Part shown: in pieces, positions 44,901 through 52,491 of the stretch
How the letters are laid out: each line of letters opens with the position of its first letter
Numbering within the stretch: the first letter of the stretch is position 1
Source of the DNA: Apostichopus japonicus
Lineage: Eukaryota > Echinodermata > Holothuroidea > Aspidochirotida > Stichopodidae
Assembly: GCF_037975245.1 (NCBI RefSeq)
Contig: NC_092577.1
Coordinates: 34,110,898 to 34,174,897, forward strand
Reading direction: 5' to 3'
Length of the DNA stretch: 64,000 nucleotides
Made by a program: the position numbers and the translations under genes
The notes under the pieces: model-generated
The model's database searches: none
Told to the model about the DNA's origin: nothing
What the model saw: only the letters and a program-made list of their open reading frames with translations

Positions 44901-47900
44901 AGCTGATTGGTTAATACAGTCAGTCCAAAACAGCGACTGAACGGTGTAACTGATAATACAGTCTAAGTAGGTGTTTCTCAGTCTAAGCTCAGTGTATAAC
45001 ACTGAAAAAAATTTCAGTCTCAAAGAAGACTGAATTCTTCAGTCTATCAATTTAAGAGAGTGTGATAGTGAAGAGAAAATATTTTTAACATGGATATCGT
45101 CTATTGGTAGTATGATAGCATACAACTTTGATCTTGTAAATTTATTCTTATCTAAAAGTAGTAATAGAACGTTAGTTAAAATACTTAAGAATTTTATGAC
45201 GAAAGTTGATATCATCTATTATAAGTTTTTATTGTTTTCTGCAGATGTTCACGTTACGGTTAATAACAACAACCCAACCAGTGTATTTTCCAACTTTAAG
45301 ACAGTTATGCTTTCAAAGAAACGTGCAATTAAATCTGTCTTCACACGGGATTGCGGAATACATTTCGTAGATTGTAAAGAGGGCAGTCTCGTTATCTGCT
45401 TAAAGGTATCTCTTTTGGAAGCCCTATACAAACTAAAAAAATACATTTCTTCAGGGGAACTTCTCAGAAAATTAATGGCTATTTTTGAAAACGAAATAAG
45501 CGACACGGAAAGGAAAGACTTTCAATCAGAAAGATCGTCAATAAAACTTTCTTACGATAATGAGGAATTTGAAAATGTCAAGCAGCAGTTAATTATAAAA
45601 AGTAAGTGAATGAACTTATATTTTCTCTTAATCTTCAATAATCGCCCTCGAACGTTTTGAGAATAACAACGGCACAATAGTCAATAGATAACGAAAATGG
45701 TTAATTGACATCATTATCATCGAACCTAAAGAAAAGGGTAAGTGTTTAAATGTTGATTGATTTTGTTTCGTTCCCGCTTCAGTTGCATTTTCTAGTGAAC
45801 CCCTGGTCCATACCTTTGGAACTATTGATACGATCTTTACGATACTTCTTCATTACTGTGTACAGAGGACGAAAGATACATAAACCGTACATCATATTTT
45901 TAATACTGACAAATGGTGACGTGTTTACTACTGTAACTGTTTAATAATAATATAAAGCAGAGACGGGCAAACATGTAGAGAATGTTTTCATCTTCATTTC
46001 TCATATAAATAATATCTTCTGACTTTTGTCAAGGAAGTAGATACAAATGCTGAACTTGCTACGACCGGCGTATTGAATGCAATTTCACAATAGTTATATA
46101 AATTAATATTTGATTCCTCACCTCAGTCCAGTTCCTGCTGAAACTGTAACAAGTTTTGCTTTATTACAATTTCAATAAGTTCTATCTCAAAGTGTTTACA
46201 CGATTCTACTTGTTGTCTTTCTGAAAATAGAGGGTGAACCATACCCCCTGTATCCGCCACTGGGCTATATACTGAATTGCAAATATGCAAGTTTAATACT
46301 TGGAAATTACACACTGTAGCTTAGGTCAAAAGTTAGGATAGGCCTAAATGAGTCCATCCCCAAACAAAACCTTTCATGAATTTATGATTCTTAAGTATTC
46401 AAATTCTAATATTGACTGTCAAATCCGTTCCATAATTAATCCTCATCACAATCATTGGCCAAGATCTTTTGTAAAATGATTTATCACCCTTTGTTGAAGA
46501 AAATAATCTTCTTATTGTGTATATCCTGGGGTCCGATTCGGTCTCTATTGTATTGACCTTCCGGTTGTGTTGTGCACGCGCGTTTCTAAAACCATTTCAA
46601 CATTGAATCGGGATTTTAAGATATCTGGAAATTTTTAAATTTGAGATATCTAAAATGCTATTTCAGATATCTGAAATTAAATTTGAGATATCTGAAATTG
46701 AACTGGAGATATCTAAAATTGAGTTGGAGATATCTGAAATTGAACTGGAGATATCTAAAATTGAGTTGGAGATATCTGAAATTGAACTGGAGATATCTGA
46801 AATTAAATTTGAGATATCTGAAATTGAACTGGAGATATCTGAAATTGAGTTGGAGATATCTGAAATTGAACTGGAGATATCTGAAATTGAATTTGAGATA
46901 CCTGAAATTCTATTTCAGATATCTGAAAATGATAAAATGGGTTTCGAGATATCTGAAATTGAATTTGAAATATCTTAATTCTTTTTCAGATACCTGAAAT
47001 TGAATTTGAAATATCTGAATTCTTTTTCAGATACCTGAAATGGAATTCGAGATATCTGAATATGCACTTTAGCTATCAAAAATTCTCTGGTATTTCGAGG
47101 TATCTGAAATTGAATTTGAGATATCTGCAATTATTTGTAGATACCTTAAATAAATTTGAGATATCTTAAATAAATATGAGATATCTGAAATTATTTCGAG
47201 ATATTCATGATTCTTGATGAAAAGTTAAAATGGCTTTCGATACGCGCGCACACTTACCCAACTGTATCACAGTTTATTGCTCAGATGCCATTTTTAGTGG
47301 GATTTCCCGTATTAGTAATGTAGAAGGGTGCTAATTAAATATACAAAGGAATGGTCTCAGCCTAACAGCTTCACTTCAAAATCTCGTTTCATTGAAGTGC
47401 AGTTATGGTCTTTTAATCACCTACCTGCAAGCCATGCCAATTCAGTTTCGTACTATTACAACCACACAATTTAATTTCAGTAAAGGTGCCGGGCCGGGCC
47501 ACCCCTCCCTGGCTCGGCCCTGGCAATTATATAACCTTGTTTAACCTCTTATAATATGTATTTTCTTACCAAACGCTAGTATTTACTTCAATCATTTCTC
47601 ATTTTAAGATGTGGGTTCTCGTCAATCAATTTCTATTACGAAATCTGTTACTCAAACGACAACCGAAACGATTGTATGGCAAGAAGACACGAAAGAAGTC
47701 TTTCATCCTCCTAGTGTCGTCCAGAGTCTAAGCGAGGAAGGTAAGTTAAACGATTAAGAGAAAGCTTTGCTCTGAGGGACGGACTTGTAACGATTACCAT
47801 CCAAGCGGGGCGCAACTATCGGTTGGCAAGTAGCATAACATGACATTTTTAGGCCAAACATGCCTCCCAACTTGCTGGAAATGGCACTTTTCAGGCCTTG

Positions 47901-50900
47901 ATGATTGCCTTTGAAAATTCTTTATTTTGAGATCTCATGTTTTAGAAATTTTGACTTCTTATTTAAAAAAAATGGTAGAAGAATTGGACTTTATTTTATA
48001 TTCGATGTTTTACTTAGGTAATTGAAGGTAGTCATATTTTGATAAGTAATTCACGTGATATGGATAGAATTCCATGACAGGAGGTCTTGCTTTGGCCCAA
48101 AGTCGTGTTAATTGCAACTGGCTGGTGTACTTGATGGCGTACTAATAATTGCTACGTCAATAACCAGATATAAAAGCACGTTCTGTTATTCTGATGGTAG
48201 CCGTAGTTTATATTTGCTGAGGGGAAGCCATAATTGATGTGTAAATTAATTGTTAGGTTTGTGTTATTATTATTATTGGTTTACATGCCAAAAAGGGACC
48301 TAAAAAGGGAGTTATTGCAATAATAAAAAATGCGGGCCCAAATGGTCCAATAAAAAATGGGCTCCACAAATTCCGGCCCGAATAATTTGTCCCAAAATGC
48401 ATTTTGATGTGGAAATCAATATTTAGCACACTCAGCCAAAGTGGGACCAAGTGGTCAAAACAAATTAGTCCTACATGTACTAGCCATTAATCAACAACCG
48501 TATACCAAGTTTTGTTACATTCCGACTTAAGGTTGTTCTGGTAGTTCGGAGGAAAATCAAACGAGAATCGAGGCGACCACATCGCAAGAAGATACGGAAG
48601 AATACTTCGATGCTCTCTGTGTTGTCCCGAGTCGAAGCGATGAAGGTAAGTAAAACAATAACGAAATCTGGAACTTGTACGAATTAGCAAACGGAGAGAA
48701 CGTGTTCGAGTTTTTCTCTCATTCCTGAACACAAAACGAAAGGACAATATCATGTTGTCTTTCGTGCTTTGGAAGGCGTCGGTCATTACGGTTATATTGT
48801 AAGCCGTATATTGACGTTGGGAACAAACTAAACGTGAGACAGGTGTATTTTCGACGTTTAAACTAAAAGAATAATAACTCAAACTTCCCAGCATCATCGT
48901 AAATGGAATCAAGGCGGAACCAGGATGTGGAAAAGTGGTGGAGAGGGGATGGGAGAGTTGCACCAAGGGACAGTCGGAGCGCCACCATTGGTTGGCAAGT
49001 AGCATAACAAGACATTTTTTGCCGAACATGCCCCCCAGATTGCCGAAAATGGCACTTCCCAGGCCTTGTTAGTTGCATTTTTACATTCTTTATTTTGAGA
49101 TCTCATGTTTCAGAAATGTTCACCTCCTAAAAAAACAATGGTAAATTAGAACATTTTATTCTGTAAAATCCCTTTGTTGGGGAAGAATAGGACTTTACTT
49201 TATATTCGATGTTTTACTTAGGTAATTGAAGGTAATCATATTTTGATAAGTAATTCACGTGATATGGAAGTGGTCTTGGCTAGGCCCATATTCCAGTTAA
49301 TTGCAACTAGTGGGTGTACTTGTGGGTATATAATAATTGCTATGTCAAGGTTATTCTGATGTTAGACGTAAACGCTTATATATGCTGAGGGAATGTCATA
49401 TGGAGAAATTAGGTGTAACTTATTATTTATTATTATTTGTTTTTCATGCCATAAAGGGACCCAGTGTGGGCTTCAAATGAGCTGAATGGTTGGGCCGTGT
49501 GGGGGACTGGGAGCCACATCTCCCTTCTTGGTATGTTAAAAAAGGCCCTTATAGGTGCTTAATGGAGAAAAGCAAGAGCCCAATGGGTACTATGGTTCCT
49601 TGCTTAGTGGAAAATTAAAGTGTTGTATGTCATCACCCTATATCATAATATGTATGTGCCAGCCACACGTACCAGCTATTAACCGATAACTGTATTCCAA
49701 GTTAAAATATAATCTGACTAAAGGTTGTGGAGTTTTCTACGTTTGATCCCATAACCTCTATTATTCATAAGGTCAGCTCCCATAACGATAGGCTACACAT
49801 GCCCATAGAACATGTACATAGCAAGTCAAAACATATCGATCAATCCGTTGTTGGGTTATCACAGACCCAAGTAAGTGTCACAGACGCACTCCCCAACAAA
49901 CACAGACGACACGTACACGGCTACCTGACTATATAGGTTCCTTTGCTTCCAGCAAGAAACCAAAAATGAGGATACCGAGAGAGCATGCGCCGAATGCCTG
50001 AGCTTTCTAGGGGGTCCGGGGTAATGCCCGCGGGAAATTTGGCACATTTGGGCGTCAAATGATGCAATGTGATGCATTTAAAATTCCTATACAAAGATAG
50101 GATCGAGCCATTAGAAATTCTTCTCTTACACAAGGCATTATGATTATTATCTAGATGATTTGGGTTGGGGGAGCGAGCACACACGGATAGGCACACACAC
50201 ACATTTGTTTTCTGCGAATTTATATATGTGTGGGGTTGTTAGCACTTACTTACGTGCATTTTAAGTGGATATTGACGTTAACTATATATAAATGTGCACA
50301 TGTGGAATCATTGTGGTCGAGTGGTACGGACTTTGAATCATTGAATCATTTTATTTGGCAATTGAAGAGGATGAAAAAACACAGACCTCTGCCCTAGACT
50401 TCCGCGACAATCTCAGCAAAATTGAGAGACAGGTTATCAATGAACTCCGGAAGATATGGGCAAATAATTCTACAGAGAGGAAGTCAACAGACTACTCGGC
50501 ATCCCGCAACACTACAAACTCCTGGATTCTAATCCTACTCAAGAAATTAAACAAAACGTGAAAAGAGTCATACAAAAGATAGTCTCTAACGGTTTCATTG
50601 ACCGCAAGTTAAGCCAAAAACTCCTTGAAAACGACCCGAAACCTGGTTACTTTTAGTTTCTGCTCAAAATTTACAAAGAAGGCAATCCCGGAAGGCCTAT
50701 AATATCTGGTAATAGAACAGCGACTGATAAAATGACCAAATTCGTGGATCTCCTCATCCAACCTCTTCTTTCGGCTGTACCGTCGTATGTGCAGGACACT
50801 GCGGATTTCATCTGGAAAAATGGGAAATAAAAAATCTTCCCCTATCTACTGTGTTAGTTACCTTGGATGTGTCTTCGTTACACACAAATATCCCTAACGA

Positions 50901-52431
50901 AGAGGTCATTTTGGCCTGCACAAAAGCATTCAAACCGAAACGTGGCAAAACCCCCACGAAGGAAGAATTGGCCGAATTGATGCAACCAATCTTGACCAGC
51001 AATAATGTGGTATTTGGCAACAAACAATACCTCCAAATTCATAGCACCGCAATGGGTACCAAAATGGCACCGTCTTTTGCCAACATCTTAATGGGAAACC
51101 TCGAGAAAGAATTTCTATCTAGACAAAACTTGAAACCACACACGTGGTTACGTTACATTGACGATATCTTTATGATATGGACCCATGGTGAGGCAAATCT
51201 AAAACTCTTCATTGATGACATAAACTCGTTTCATCACACTATCAAATTTACTGCATGTTTTTCTGGAAATGACGTTCGCTTCCTGGACACCACTGTGACC
51301 CGACAAAATTGTTCACTCAAAACGTCAAAACAGACTTGTTCAATAAACCCGCGAACAAGCAAAACCACCTTTTACCAAGCAGTTGTCATCCACGCCACTG
51401 TACCAGAAATATTCCGTACAGTCAAGCGTTGCGCATACGACGCATTTGCTCCTCCAAAGTCGATTTTGATTTCCGCACTAAAGAACTTCACAACACCTCC
51501 TAAACAGACAGCATTTTCGGGGTACTATTGAAAATGCCATCAAAAGCCCAAAAGAAAACCCAGTACCGAAACATCGACTTACAGAACTCGTCAAACCAGT
51601 TCCAAAAGGGTACCATTGGTTACCGAATTCCACCCTGGGCTCCCACCACTGGATAATATCATTCAGAAGAATGTTCACCTCCTTCAAAGCACCGAACGCC
51701 TGAAATCAGTTTTCTCAGAACTACCTGTCATCGCATTTAAAAGATCCAGTAACCTACGGGATATTTTAGTTCGGGCATCCTTTCGGGACGAAACCACATT
51801 TGGGGAATACAAAACAGAAACTACAGGATCATCGCCCTGTACACAAAATTGCAAAACGTGCTTACTTGTCGATTCAACTGTGGCCTTCAGAGCAATTACC
51901 AAACCAAACGCACGTTCCAAATTCGGCATCAAATAAACTGCCTATCCAAAAATGTCATTTACCTCATCTACTGCAATATTTGCACCTTACAATACGTTGG
52001 GAGAGTAAAAAACACTCTAAGAATGATAATGACACAACATAGATCGGCGATCAAAACGAAAAAATCAACCAACCTGTTGCAAATCACTTCAATCTCCCCA
52101 ATCATTCGATTGATAATTTGCGTGTTATTGCCATTGACCAAAACAATTCTTGGACAGATAAATCTAGAAAGGGAAATAAAATTTATGGCAACTAAACCTA
52201 AAGACCACGGCACCATTCGATTTAAACATCCAAAACGATCTGCCTCCCCAGATAGACCAAAACAATTACTTTGAAATTACGACGGAATCGGATTAAAATA
52301 ATCCGTGTATACGTGTATACGTGTATAAGTGTATAAGTGTATAAATGTATTAAATGTATATAAATATATAATTATATATAAATATATATAATTATATATA
52401 AATATATAATTTTATATATATATAAATATAA

Positions 52432-52491
<60 letters not shown>

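Larger units (their letters stand above)
40050..45060. mobile_element. 5-kb terminal-inverted-repeat DNA element with AGACTGA-rich ends
   Basis: The left end (CTCTCTTAAAATGAGAGACT at 40,050) is an inverted match, 21 of 23 bases, to the right end at 45,060. For about 300 bp inside the left end and 190 bp inside the right, AGACTGA/TCAGTCT words recur many times. They include the 18-bp perfect palindrome AGACTGAAATTTCAGTCT at 40,065-40,082. Dense subterminal motifs of this kind are typical transposase-binding arrays of cut-and-paste elements. Inside lie antisense exon-like segments (44,615 to 42,754), a dispersed repeat and a tandem array. No known transposase was recognised and no convincing target duplication was found (only TG on both sides), so the superfamily is unknown. 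Confidence 0.65.

Noticed and set aside
46641-46997. 118- and 107-codon overlapping frames with repeated L-R-Y-L-K or I-S-E-I-E peptides
   Set aside because: They are translations of a 21-bp tandem repeat, open in several frames because the unit is seven codons long.
48487-49029. 180-codon minus-strand frame
   Set aside because: It lies antisense across cassette copy 2 and its duplicated intron block; the plus-strand exon explains the coding signal.
50312-50340. A-box-like TGGTCGAGTGG, possible tRNA or SINE head
   Set aside because: No B box at tRNA spacing and no SINE body follow.
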